NCBI GenBank assembly: GCA_963667575.2
Contig: CAXXHY010000008.1
Coordinates: forward strand, 196,432 to 260,431
Origin: G963665495 sp963667575
GTDB lineage: Bacteria > Desulfobacterota > Desulfovibrionia > Desulfovibrionales > Desulfovibrionaceae
DNA: 64,000 nt
Direction of reading: 5' to 3'
Part shown: one piece after another, positions 50,735 through 58,865 of the stretch
How the letters are laid out: the number at the start of each line of letters is the position of its first letter
How positions within the stretch are numbered: the stretch's first letter is position 1
Notes under the pieces: generated by a model
Databases searched by the model: none
What the model was told of the DNA's origin: nothing
The model's input: only the letters and a program-made list of their open reading frames with translations
Program-made: the position numbers and the translations under genes

Positions 50735-51868
50735 CTAGTCGTTGGCCCCCGCGGACACGTCCAGAGACGGCCCCACAGGATAGCTGCCCAAAATTCGTAG
50801 CGAATGACACGCGTTGCTGAGATCGCTCACCAGCTTGGCGTATTCCTGACGGCTCAGGTCGCATTCGACGTCCACAAAAAACACGTATTTCCATTTTTCA
50901 CCGCGCTGCGGCCTGGATTCGAGCTTCTTCATGTTGATGCCCTCGTGGGCCAGCAGCTGAAGCACTTCCACCAGCGAACCCGGACGGTCCGGCAGGGAAA
51001 ACAGCATGGAGGTCTTTTCCCGTCCATCCTGTTCGGAAGGCGTGGAGCTGATGATCACGAAACGGGTCCAGTTGTCCGGCAGATCCTCGATGCCCGCGGA
51101 TATGACGTTCAGGCTCATGCGTTCGGACAGCCGGTGGTGGCCGATGGCGGCGCAGGTGGTGTCCCCGGACATTTCCATGACCCGCCGGGCCGCGGCAGCC
51201 GTGCTTTCCGTGGGGATGATGGACGCGTTGGGCAGGTGGCTGCGCAGCCAGCCCGCGCATTGCGCCAGAGGCTGCGGATGCGAATATACGGTCTTGATCT
51301 CCGAAAGCGACGTGGCCCTGCCCAGCAGGCTGTGACAGATCCGGCAGAAAAGCTCGGCCTGGATGTGCACGTTGCTGTAGGTCAGAAAATGATCCAGGCT
51401 CTGACCCACGGTGCCCTGCAGCGAGTTTTCCAGCGGAATGATGCCCAGCTCCATCTCGCGTTTGGCAACGCTGTTGAAGACGGCCTCGAAATCATGCTTG
51501 GGCGCGAATTCCACGCTGCGGCCCAGAAATTCCACACCCGCGAAATACGAAAAAGTGCCCTCGGGCCCCAGATAGGCCACACGCTGCGGACGCTGCAGCG
51601 CGCGCGACGAGGAAAATATTTCGCGGTACACGGACCGCAGGTGATCGGCCGGCAAAGGCCCCTTGCTGCGCGAAAGCAGGCCGTCCATGACGTCCTTTTC
51701 GCGGAAGGGCTTGAATATGATGTCCTTGGTGCCCGCCTTGATGGCGCCGACCTCCAGCGAAAGCGCGGCCCGCCGGTTCAAAAGTTCGAGAATGTCCTGA
51801 TCCAGCGAGTCGATCTCGCCCCGGACTTCGGCCATACGCTCGGATGCAGCTTTACTGTCGTCTGTCAT
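50735..51868 (-). CDS. pheA: Chorismate mutase / prephenate dehydratase (P-protein)
   Basis: A 377-residue bifunctional enzyme of phenylalanine synthesis. An AroQ mutase (residues 10-95; VRGEIDSLDQDILELLNRR, EVGAIK) is followed by prephenate dehydratase (about 105-285; VAYLGPEGTFSYFA, GIIPLENSLQGTVGQS) and a C-terminal ACT domain with LPDRPGSLVEVLQ and the ESRP feedback motif (KLESRPQRG). Phenylalanine feedback is therefore expected. The ATG at 51866-51868 has AAAGGAA upstream; a longer frame to 51910 runs into repeat C. Confidence 0.94.
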   Translation of the reverse strand: MTDDSKAASERMAEVRGEIDSLDQDILELLNRRAALSLEVGAIKAGTKDIIFKPFREKDVMDGLLSRSKGPLPADHLRSVYREIFSSSRALQRPQRVAYLGPEGTFSYFAGVEFLGRSVEFAPKHDFEAVFNSVAKREMELGIIPLENSLQGTVGQSLDHFLTYSNVHIQAELFCRICHSLLGRATSLSEIKTVYSHPQPLAQCAGWLRSHLPNASIIPTESTAAAARRVMEMSGDTTCAAIGHHRLSERMSLNVISAGIEDLPDNWTRFVIISSTPSEQDGREKTSMLFSLPDRPGSLVEVLQLLAHEGINMKKLESRPQRGEKWKYVFFVDVECDLSRQEYAKLVSDLSNACHSLRILGSYPVGPSLDVSAGAND

Positions 51869-51891
51869 TGTGCGGATTCCTTTTTGATAGA

Positions 51892-52036
51892 GTGGGGCTC
51901 CGCGCCCCACACCCCCGCCAGGGCAACGGCCCTGGACGCGTACAGTGAAATGGGGGAATAACCCGTATAATCGTTAAAAGTTTTGGGAGGTTCTTAAGAA
52001 CCCTTTTTCTAAAGGGTTCTCAGGCCGCCGGAGGCA
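51892..52036 (+). repeat. Composite hairpin repeat copy C, between DHQ synthase II gene and pheA
   Basis: On the plus strand: GTGGGGC-TCCGC-GCCCCAC (51892-51910), CCAGGGC-AACG-GCCCTGG (51918-51935), a spacer, then AGAACCCTTT-TTCT-AAAGGGTTCT (51997-52020) and the tag GGCCGCCGGAGGCA. Order, loops and tag match copy B, but in inverted orientation, so B and C bracket the pheA-trpG block. Confidence 0.75.
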
Positions 52037-52044
52037 ACAAAAAA

Positions 52045-53022
52045 TCACCCTTCCTTGATCTCTTCCTGAATACGCATGCCGAAGTGGCGTCCGGCAACAT
52101 CCGCGCGGCAGAGGATGCGGTCGCCTTCCTTGAGAGTGACCACGCTGACGGCCCTGCCGTCTGTGGAGACCACGCGGATGGTTTCGGCGTTTTGCAGGAA
52201 CACGGCGCCTTTGGCAGAGCCGTCTTCCAGTTCGGCCTCGATGAGCAGCATGGGCCGCACTTCCACTTTTACCCGACCGATGACGGCCAGGCTGGTGGCG
52301 CCGTCAGCGCCCACGATGAGCACTTCCTTGCCCGAGCGCAGTTCTTCCAGATAATTGGTCCGGTCGCCGGGCATCATGGCGTAGGCATGGACCGCGCCGG
52401 CGTTGATGCGGAACGGCCGCGCCGCCACATAGGGGTTGTCTTCGGTCTCCGCGTGTACCAGAAAAGTGAAGGCGGAGGAATTGCCCACCATCATGCCCTG
52501 TCCGTATTTGAGCAGCGAGAGCGTATCCACGCAGACGCGGTGCCCCAGTCCCACGGGTTTGATGGCGGTGACGCGCGCGGGCGCCAGATCCAGCTTGCCC
52601 TGGCTGAGCTTGAGCTCGGACACGATGGCTTTGAGTTCGGTTGCGGCTTCGGGCAGCACCACTATGGCGTCCACCCCGCGTTCGAGAATACCCGCTGCCA
52701 GACGCGCCTTGTCAAGACTTTCGGCCTCCACGGCCAGGCCCGTACCCTGGGCCAGAATGTTTTCCACGGGGATGATCTCCCAGCCTTTGGTAAGGCAGAC
52801 AGATGCGCCGCTTTTCATGTCGGCCACTGCCGCCTCTTCGTCGGCTTTTTCGTTGAGCGTATGCCAGGCGAAATCCTCGGGCGTACGCACGGTGACCCGT
52901 CCCAGGGAGGCGATGGCGTCCACGTCGCTTTGGTCGGCGATGATGCCGTCCACGCCGGACTCCAGGGCAATGGTCAGGAGTTTCTTGTCGAACGGTATGG
53001 CTTTGTACCAGATTTCTTTCAT
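52045..53022 (-). CDS. 3-dehydroquinate synthase II
   Basis: A 325-residue member of the archaeal-type DHQ synthase II (AroB') family. It oxidatively deaminates and cyclises 2-amino-3,7-dideoxy-D-threo-hept-6-ulosonate to 3-dehydroquinate, replacing AroB. It opens MKEIWYKAIPFDKKLLTIALE; conserved segments include LGHRVCVDTLSLLKYGQGMMVG (in parts: RVCVDTLSLL and GQGMMVGNSS), RPFRINAGAVHAY and the C-terminal GDRILCRADVAGRHFGM. ATG at 53020-53022 with AAGGAAAAG upstream. It follows the second ADH synthase gene by 50 bases and precedes repeat C. Confidence 0.92.
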   Translation of the reverse strand: MKEIWYKAIPFDKKLLTIALESGVDGIIADQSDVDAIASLGRVTVRTPEDFAWHTLNEKADEEAAVADMKSGASVCLTKGWEIIPVENILAQGTGLAVEAESLDKARLAAGILERGVDAIVVLPEAATELKAIVSELKLSQGKLDLAPARVTAIKPVGLGHRVCVDTLSLLKYGQGMMVGNSSAFTFLVHAETEDNPYVAARPFRINAGAVHAYAMMPGDRTNYLEELRSGKEVLIVGADGATSLAVIGRVKVEVRPMLLIEAELEDGSAKGAVFLQNAETIRVVSTDGRAVSVVTLKEGDRILCRADVAGRHFGMRIQEEIKEG

Positions 53023-53071
53023 CTGTTCTTTTCCTTATGCGTCCATAATAATGAAGATGTCTTGGGGATGG

Positions 53072-53872
53072 TTAGCCTGCCACGAGTTTTTCGGTGGCAT
53101 GGTCCAAATCCCAGTCATCATGGACAAGGCCGTTGAGCGTCTGAATGAGTCTTGCAGGATCTTTGTGCTGGAAAATATTTCTGCCTATTGAAATACCTGC
53201 GGCTCCTGCTTGTACGGCGTCATGAACCATTTTGAGCAAATCGTAGTCACTGTCGCATTTGGGACCGCCCGCGATGACCACCGGAATGCAACAGGCATCC
53301 ACAACTTTGCTAAAACTGTCAATGTCGCCGGTGTATGGAACCTTGACCACGTCCGCGCCGATTTCCATGCCCACACGGGCGCAATGGGCGATCATTTCGG
53401 GGTCCAGTTCGTTTTCCACCTTGGGACCGCGCGCGTAAACCATGGCCAGAAAGGGCATGCCCCAGTCCGCGGCCTGTTCCGCGGCCTCGCCCGCTTCCTT
53501 GAGCATTTCGCGTTCGGTCTCGGCGCCCAGGTTGATGTGTACGGATACGCCGTCCGCGCCCTGTTTGATGGCTTCCTCAACACTGGTGACCAGGGTCTTG
53601 GCATTGGGCGCGGGCGAAATGCCGGTGCTGGCCGAAAGATGTATGATCAGGCCGATGTCCTTGCCCTGCGTACGGTGTCCGCAACGGACCAGGCCTTTGT
53701 GCATGACAACTGCGTTGGCGCCGCCGTTGGCGATGTTGTTCACGGTCTGGCGCATGTCTGTAAGTCCGTATATGGGCCCAACGGTGAAGCCATGGTCCAA
53801 AGGAACGATCACTGTCTTGCCCGTGTTCCTGTTGAAAATCCGTTCTCTTCGGATCGCTTTTCCGTTACGCAT
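53072..53872 (-). CDS. 2-amino-3,7-dideoxy-D-threo-hept-6-ulosonate synthase / class I aldolase (copy 2)
   Basis: A 266-residue class I (Schiff-base) aldolase of the DeoC/LacD-like family, close in sequence to the gene upstream. PLDHGFTVGPIYGLTDM (residues 24-40), MVYARGPKVENELDPE (about 145), VVKVPYTGDIDSF with the Schiff-base Lys (about 180), VIAGGPK and GAAGISIGRNIFQH are all intact. In the archaeal shikimate route this enzyme condenses aspartate semialdehyde with a ketohexose-phosphate-derived unit. Two tandem copies suggest that one may act as a fructose-bisphosphate aldolase. ATG at 53870-53872 with AAGGAGAATC upstream. Confidence 0.87.
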   Translation of the reverse strand: MRNGKAIRRERIFNRNTGKTVIVPLDHGFTVGPIYGLTDMRQTVNNIANGGANAVVMHKGLVRCGHRTQGKDIGLIIHLSASTGISPAPNAKTLVTSVEEAIKQGADGVSVHINLGAETEREMLKEAGEAAEQAADWGMPFLAMVYARGPKVENELDPEMIAHCARVGMEIGADVVKVPYTGDIDSFSKVVDACCIPVVIAGGPKCDSDYDLLKMVHDAVQAGAAGISIGRNIFQHKDPARLIQTLNGLVHDDWDLDHATEKLVAG

Positions 53873-54033
53873 GATGATTCTCCTTGATTGATACTGTTGG
53901 AGGCAGTTTATGAGGGCTCTGCCTCAGGCCCTGCCGGGGAAAAATTCCCCGGACTTTGCTGGATGAATGTGTTTCACTCTTTCCCCGAACGTTGCTTGCC
54001 CAACGTTGGAGGAGTCCGCCGTATCCTGAAAAT

Positions 54034-54837
54034 TTAGTTGTATTCCTCGAGCAGTTCCATGGCCTGTTCGACATCCCAATCGTTGTGGACAACGCCGTTG
54101 AGGGCCTGAACCAGGAGCTTGGGGTTGGGATGCTGGAAGACGTTGCGCCCCACGGAGAGACCAGCGCCGCCGGCCTGGATGGCGTCGTGGACCATCTGGA
54201 CGATGTCCCGCGTATTGTCCATTTTTTGGCCGCCCGCGATGACCACGGGAACGCAGCAGGCTTCGACCACGGAGGCAAAGGACTTGATGTCGCCTGTGTA
54301 GTTGACCTTGATGACGTCGGCGCCGAGTTCCTGTCCGACCCGGGCGCAGTGCTTGACCACTTCGGGGTCGTATTCGTTTTTGATCTTGGGACCGCGCGCG
54401 TACATCATGGCCAGTACGGGCATGCCCCAGGATGCGGCTTCGGAGCTGACCTTGCCCAGGTCTTCGAGCATTTTGGATTCGGTTTCATCGCCCAGGTTCA
54501 CATGCAGCGAGACAGCGTCCGCGCCCAGGCGCAGGGCGTCTTCCACCGTGGCCACCAGGGTTTTGGCATTTGGGGTGGGGGAGAGACAGGTGCTGGCCGA
54601 GAGATGCAGAATCAGGCCGATGTCCCGTCCGTAGCCGCGGTGCGTGCAGCGGGGAAGTCCCTTGTGCATGAGCACTGCGTTGGCGCCGCCGTCGGCCACC
54701 TTGTTGACCGTGCCCTTGAAATCCACCAGGCCGTAAATGGGGCCCACGGTGACTCCGTGATCCATGGGAACGATGATGGTGCGGCCTGTATTTCGATCGA
54801 AAATCCTTTCCATCCGTACGCCTTTTCCTAACAACAT
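54034..54837 (-). CDS. 2-amino-3,7-dideoxy-D-threo-hept-6-ulosonate synthase / class I aldolase (copy 1)
   Basis: A 267-residue paralogue of the following gene and the first structural gene of the aromatic operon. It shares PMDHGVTVGPIYGLVDF, MMYARGPKIKNEYDPE, VIKVNYTGDIKSF (Schiff-base Lys), VIAGGQKMDNT and GAGLSVGRNVFQHPNP. The pair differ clearly near the substrate site (GGQKMDN against GGPKCDS), which could mean different substrates. The ATG at 54835-54837 has GGAGG upstream; an internal ATG (MERIFDRNTG) matches where the other copy also begins. The gene is preceded by an attenuator-like leader with an aromatic-rich peptide. Confidence 0.88.
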   Translation of the reverse strand: MLLGKGVRMERIFDRNTGRTIIVPMDHGVTVGPIYGLVDFKGTVNKVADGGANAVLMHKGLPRCTHRGYGRDIGLILHLSASTCLSPTPNAKTLVATVEDALRLGADAVSLHVNLGDETESKMLEDLGKVSSEAASWGMPVLAMMYARGPKIKNEYDPEVVKHCARVGQELGADVIKVNYTGDIKSFASVVEACCVPVVIAGGQKMDNTRDIVQMVHDAIQAGGAGLSVGRNVFQHPNPKLLVQALNGVVHNDWDVEQAMELLEEYN

Positions 54838-54918
54838 GATTCCTGCCTCCCTTTGGCTGCTTATCGCGGTTTATGCCCTGTTTAGCGTATTTGAGATCCC
54901 CGGTCTCGCGAAATTGCG

Positions 54919-54957
54919 AAAAAAAAAAGGGCCGCCGGCTTTTCGCCTGCGGCCCTT
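54919..54957 (-). terminator. Attenuator-type terminator before the aromatic operon
   Basis: On the minus strand: AAGGGCCGCAGGC, loop GAAAA, then GCCGGCGGCCCTT (one mismatch), followed by ten T. It lies about 80 bases before the first structural gene and about 30 bases after the leader-peptide stop. Its strength and position fit a transcription attenuator. Confidence 0.85.
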
Positions 54958-54988
54958 TTATGAGGATCTTTTTTGTTATGTCGTTATG

Positions 54989-55099
54989 TTACACACATCC
55001 TCTCGCTGGACCACAGGCAAATATGCACCAAAAAAAATAAAAAAAGAAATACTGAAAATAGGAAGGAGCCTGGGTCAGGTTGGGATTACATGTGTGCAT
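54989..55099 (-). CDS. Aromatic-rich leader peptide (36 aa), probable attenuation sensor
   Basis: A frame from the ATG at 55097-55099 to the TAA at 54989-54991. Residues 13-24 read SYFQYFFFYFFW, and a further Phe is at 27: seven Phe, three Tyr and one Trp in all. Ribosome stalling at these codons when any aromatic amino acid is scarce would change folding of the RNA between the peptide and the terminator at 54919-54957; GAGGAT near the end of the peptide frame can pair with ATCCTC just before the terminator, as an alternative hairpin. No Shine-Dalgarno is present; with the proposed promoter the ATG is at or next to the transcript start. The T-rich sequence gives Phe codons easily, so a chance frame is possible. 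Confidence 0.6.
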   Translation of the reverse strand: MHTCNPNLTQAPSYFQYFFFYFFWCIFACGPARGCV

Positions 55100-55105
55100 G
55101 GGGAG

Positions 55106-55135
55106 TATCTAAGCGAGTACAAGCGAACCTGTCAA
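55106..55135 (-). promoter_or_regulatory. Promoter of the aromatic operon leader
   Basis: On the minus strand: perfect -35 TTGACA (55130-55135), 18 bases, then TAGATA (55106-55111), a weak -10. The expected transcript start falls on or beside the leader-peptide ATG at 55099. Confidence 0.5.
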
Positions 55136-55172
55136 GACAAATTTTCATTGTCATTGTTTTTTAACAAAAAGT

Positions 55173-55195
55173 CCCTGGTTTGTAACAAACCAGGG
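55173..55195 (-). terminator. Terminator after the propeller/FN3-like gene
   Basis: CCCTGGTTTG-TAA-CAAACCAGGG: perfect 10-bp arms; the minus strand continues with ACTTTTTGTT. It lies 29 bases after the gene end at 55224. Confidence 0.8.
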
Positions 55196-55223
55196 GGCTT
55201 TTCGGAGTGGAGAGAAAAGGGAC

Positions 55224-56867
55224 TCAGGACAGGCAGCGCAAACGCAGCAGCCCCAGGCCGAGGAAAAACAGGACGAGAAGCAGGCCGGTGGAAAGGGGGA
55301 CGGCAGCCGGGGATCCTGGAGCATTGCCCGAGGTGATGCTGGTGTTGAAGGACCTCGTGGAGCTGTAGCCTGTGCCGCTCGTATTGATGGCATATCCCCG
55401 GTAATAATAGGCTGTCCCGGAAGCAAGATTGGTGAGGGTGACGCTGAAACTGTGTTCGTCGCTATCCACTGCCTGGCAGATTTCGGTTTCAGGCGTGGTG
55501 CCGTAGCAGATCCCCTGTTCGGTGACTGCCGAAGTGCCCCCGGAATCGATGGTTATCTGAACAGTGGCGGATGTGGCGCCGGTCTCGGAGAGTGCGGGCC
55601 TGGCGAAGGCCGGTGTCTCGGGCATGTAGACGTAGGCGGCTCCTGTAAATGTGTTTTTTCCATCGGCTCCGACAATGGCGAAACTGTTGGACATGGCCAC
55701 GCTATAACCAAAATAATCCTGGGAACTCGCGGGAGTGTTCGCGAGTTTATCCGTCTCGGTCATGGCCGTGGTAACATTCGACAGGTCAAAGAGGTAGGCG
55801 GCACCGGCAAAACTGAGAGTGCCGTCGGGCCCCTTGTCCCCGGTCGCCCCGACAAGAGCGTAATTCTCAGAGAGCGCCACAGAATGACCGAAATAGCCGC
55901 TAGGTACTCCGTCGCTTGGCGTGAGTTTTGCCGTTTCGGCCATGGATTCAGACAGGCTGTCAAGGTCAAATAGGTAGGCTTTTCCTGTGTTTATATTGTT
56001 GATTTTTCCCCTGTCCGCTCCCACAAGCGCGTAGTTGTCAGAAATGGCCACAGATCTGCCGAAATTGTCATTGATAGCCGAATCACTGGGAACAAGCTTG
56101 GCGCAGGGGAGCATTTCAGCGGACAGGTCGTTCAGGCTGAATAAATAGGCGGCTCCGGCTCCAGCATTGCCATTGATGGTTTCATAAATGGCTCCCGCAA
56201 GAACATAGGAGCCGGAAACCGCCACAGAATGGCCGAACATGGCGCTTTGTTCCGGATCTCCAGCCCTGAGTTTTGCGGTTTGGGTCATTTCCGCGGAAAT
56301 ATGCGACAGGTCAAAGAGATAGACAGCCCCTGCTTCATCAATGCCGAGGTCGGTCTGGTTTGCATTGGAGGCTCCGACCACGGCATACTTGTCTGAAACG
56401 GCTAGGGAGGTTCCGAACACGGCTCCGCCCGGAGCATCGCTGGGGCTGAGTTTTGCCGTCTCGTGCGTGGTCGCGGACAGGTTGGAAAGGTCAAAGAGAT
56501 AGACGATCCCCGCACCTGCAACAGGATCACTGTAGTAAGGATCGCCGACCACGGCGTACTTTCCGGAAATGGCGACGGCTCTGCCGAATTGCGCGGACGA
56601 GGTGGTGTCGCTGGGTTCCAGAGTCGCCTTATGCTCCCAGGACACGCCGTTCCAGACGAACACGTGTGCCAGCCCGGCAGTGCCGGCGCCATGGTGTCCG
56701 ACGATGGCGTATTTGTCGCTTATTGCAACGGAATAACCGAAGTAATCGTATGTTCCTCCTGTTGTCGGAGTCAGGGTATGTTTCCAGTCCAGGGAGCCCG
56801 CAATGCAAAAATGCGGGAACGCGACAAGAAAGCAGATAAGCATAATAACGCGTACGTTGTATTTCAT
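55224..56867 (-). CDS. Secreted seven-repeat (FG-GAP-like propeller) protein with FN3-like domain and C-terminal anchor
   Basis: A 547-residue exported protein. The signal peptide is MKYNVRVIMLICFLVAFPHF, cleavage near CIAG. Seven repeats (about residues 25-410) share the core VAISDKYAIVG / VAVSGSYVLAG, usually followed by GAAYLFDLS; this is the FG-GAP-like pattern of a seven-bladed beta-propeller. An FN3-like module (about 420-505; GICYGTTPETEICQAV, GTAYYYRGYAIN) follows. The C-terminus has a Pro-Ala spacer, a hydrophobic stretch (PLSTGLLLVLFFLGLGLL) and an Arg-containing end, as in IPTL-CTERM-like sorting tails. A sortase-type partner is not seen. It resembles the partial gene at the window end. 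Start ATG at 56865-56867; weak ribosome site. Confidence 0.75.
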   Translation of the reverse strand: MKYNVRVIMLICFLVAFPHFCIAGSLDWKHTLTPTTGGTYDYFGYSVAISDKYAIVGHHGAGTAGLAHVFVWNGVSWEHKATLEPSDTTSSAQFGRAVAISGKYAVVGDPYYSDPVAGAGIVYLFDLSNLSATTHETAKLSPSDAPGGAVFGTSLAVSDKYAVVGASNANQTDLGIDEAGAVYLFDLSHISAEMTQTAKLRAGDPEQSAMFGHSVAVSGSYVLAGAIYETINGNAGAGAAYLFSLNDLSAEMLPCAKLVPSDSAINDNFGRSVAISDNYALVGADRGKINNINTGKAYLFDLDSLSESMAETAKLTPSDGVPSGYFGHSVALSENYALVGATGDKGPDGTLSFAGAAYLFDLSNVTTAMTETDKLANTPASSQDYFGYSVAMSNSFAIVGADGKNTFTGAAYVYMPETPAFARPALSETGATSATVQITIDSGGTSAVTEQGICYGTTPETEICQAVDSDEHSFSVTLTNLASGTAYYYRGYAINTSGTGYSSTRSFNTSITSGNAPGSPAAVPLSTGLLLVLFFLGLGLLRLRCLS

Positions 56868-57352
56868 TGGGTATTTTCTCGCAGGTTTGGAGTTGTGGAC
56901 AGTATGCCTGTGGCGGCAAAACAGAAGATGTGCCTGCGGTTCATGTTTTCATGAAATCCGCAAGTGTCTTTAGCAAGGGAATATAGAGGAAATGTTTCAC
57001 CAGATTGGCGGACGTATCTCGTTATCTTAACATTATGTTAAAATAACGCTATTTTTAATATTTTATTTATATAGTTATAATAAATTGTTGCTATTGTGCG
57101 CACGTTGGTAAATGAAAGAAAATAGGACGCATCAATGCGCAGGAGAGCCTGTGGTATAAACAGTTTTAGCGAGCGGGTTCGGGAAAGTTACTGCGTGAAT
57201 ATCCGTTGATGGTAAATCAATTCTGGAGTCCGACGCGTATGCGCAGGCTTTATGCATAGTAGACGTCCGTTCATCACAATGAAATAACCGCTCCGGCCCG
57301 GACGGTTTCCAGGCTGAAGCGGCATCATAACGTTGGAAATAGTCTACGCCGG
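56868..57352. other. Intergenic region of about 485 bp with large AT-rich inverted repeat
   Basis: It lies upstream of the propeller gene and downstream of the Tat-exported metallohydrolase. No gene is seen. The middle part (about 57040-57110) is strongly AT-rich, unlike the flanks. It carries the inverted repeat at 57020-57048. Confidence 0.55.
57020..57048. repeat. 14-bp inverted repeat around one base
   Basis: Arms CGTTATCTTAACAT and ATGTTAAAATAACG match at 13 of 14 positions with a single central T. It lies about 155 bases upstream of the propeller gene start and may be an operator. Confidence 0.5.
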
Positions 57353-58657
57353 TCAGGATTTTTTCTTGCCCACCCCGATGGGCATCAGGTCTTCGCCTAC
57401 GATAACCTCGCCGGTGAATCCTTTCTGGGCACTATCATGCAGGTTGCCGGTATCCGCATTGGCCGGTGCGATGTGGCTCAGCACCAGGGTTTTGACATTG
57501 CACGAATCCGCCACTCCGCCGACCTTGGACGCCTGGGTATGCGCGGTGACCATGTGCCGGTACAGCTCCGCTTCAGGGCCGTTTTCCGGATCATCGCCAA
57601 AGGCGGCCTGGATGTAGAGGTCGTCGATGACTTCGTGGACCAGCACATCGGCGCCGTTGGCCAGTTTCTGGAGGTTGCCGCTGGTGTCCGGTCCGGTGTC
57701 CCCGGAGATGACCACGGAGCCGTCCGCCGTGTCGAAGCGGAAGGAGAACGCCGGATAGACCTGGTAATGGTTCACCAGGGTGGCCGATACTTTTACCTTG
57801 TCGTCCGAATAGATTAAGAATGGATCCATCTTCGGACAGGTGATGTTCGAGGTCCAGGTTATGCTCGGGTCCGGGACCACGAAATTTTTCGGCCAGGGAA
57901 TGGCGTCGGGATCGCCGATTTCCAGTACGTCGACCAGACTGGGAAGATCCGGGTAACCTTCGTCGTGCGTACAGTCGTTGAAGGTCTGGGCAAAGGCCTG
58001 GTAAATATGGTTGGTCATCATCTTCGTGCCCGGCGTGGTGGTGGACTGGAACGGTTTGCAGATTTGCGCCTTAACCACGGTTCCCGTATCCGGGTAGCCG
58101 GAGGTATTTTCCTCGAGCTTTCCCCTGCTGCCGGGACCGATGACGATCAGTTTCTGATCATCGGCAAGTCCCGTATTGATGCCGATTTCCAGGAAGGTGG
58201 GATAGTCCCCCAGGTGATCCATGTGCAGATGGGTGATGAAGAGCGCGCGCACGGGTTTGAGAAAATCGGAAAGCTGTTTCTGCGCCGGAATGTTGTTGAT
58301 GGTGGTGAAGTCATCGGGGTCGTTGTTGAATCCTTTGGCAAAGCAGTTGAGAGATCCGGTTCCGAGATCGATGACGTACATGGCATCGCCGACCACCAGT
58401 ACCTGCGAATTGCCCGCCCGTTTGGACTGCGGCCACCAGGTCATGCCGCCCGTGGTTCCCAGCAGCACCAGCGCGGTATTGTATTCGTCGAGGACCGATT
58501 TGATGTCCTTTACCTTGTCTCGCGTGCTCGTTTGCGCGGCAAAGGCGGTGCTGGCGCCGAATCCGGCCAGCAGCGGCGCGAAAGCCATGGCTCCCGCTCC
58601 CTTGAGCAGCGTACGCCGCGCCATTTTTGCTCCCAACGTGCTTCCCGTACGTTTCAT
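57353..58657 (-). CDS. Tat-exported MBL-fold metallohydrolase
   Basis: A 434-residue periplasmic enzyme. The ATG at 58655-58657 has GGAGG six bases upstream. The N-terminus carries a twin-arginine signal (MARRTLLKGAGAMAFAPLL) with cleavage near AFAAQ. The metallo-beta-lactamase motif THLHMDHLGD (about residue 140) and later SGDTGPD (about 325), HEV and VLSHIAP (about 395) give the expected two-metal ligand set. It resembles arylsulfatase/ribonuclease-Z-type exported hydrolases, but the substrate is unknown. Its promoter region carries the same 50-bp element as the next gene upstream, so both are probably controlled together. Longer frames into the element are rejected. Confidence 0.82.
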   Translation of the reverse strand: MKRTGSTLGAKMARRTLLKGAGAMAFAPLLAGFGASTAFAAQTSTRDKVKDIKSVLDEYNTALVLLGTTGGMTWWPQSKRAGNSQVLVVGDAMYVIDLGTGSLNCFAKGFNNDPDDFTTINNIPAQKQLSDFLKPVRALFITHLHMDHLGDYPTFLEIGINTGLADDQKLIVIGPGSRGKLEENTSGYPDTGTVVKAQICKPFQSTTTPGTKMMTNHIYQAFAQTFNDCTHDEGYPDLPSLVDVLEIGDPDAIPWPKNFVVPDPSITWTSNITCPKMDPFLIYSDDKVKVSATLVNHYQVYPAFSFRFDTADGSVVISGDTGPDTSGNLQKLANGADVLVHEVIDDLYIQAAFGDDPENGPEAELYRHMVTAHTQASKVGGVADSCNVKTLVLSHIAPANADTGNLHDSAQKGFTGEVIVGEDLMPIGVGKKKS

Positions 58658-58754
58658 GGAAACCTCCAGGTTTGGATGTACAGCAATGGATGCGCATTGA
58701 AACATCCCAGCGATACTGGCGAAAGCCATGGAAAGAATGCGCCTGGTATGGAAT

Positions 58755-58810
58755 GGAGCTTACCAAGCGATGGAGTCCTGTCTGTAGGAAAATGTATTGA
58801 GATTGTGTCG
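58755..58810 (-). promoter_or_regulatory. Shared upstream element, copy 1 (before the Tat metallohydrolase)
   Basis: On the plus strand: TACCAA (58761), 12 bases, TGTCTGTAGGAA (58779-58790), 8 bases, GAGATTGTGT (58799-58808). All three blocks recur with exactly the same spacing at 60566-60613. On the minus strand it contains CAGACA, 16 bases, TAAGCT, which can serve as -35 and -10, with ACACAATCTC as a possible activator site upstream. Confidence 0.7.
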
Positions 58811-58865
58811 GACCTTTTCTCCACCCGCTGTCCTGAGAATCAGGGACAAGCGTGTGGTGAAAATT

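Noticed and set aside
41479..52036. CRISPR or IS-derived array from repeated hairpins
   Set aside because: Only three copies, no regular spacers, no transposase and no target duplication.
54973..55164. Plus-strand 63-codon frame opposite the attenuator
   Set aside because: No ribosome site, Lys-rich because of the A-tract, and antisense to the leader and promoter.
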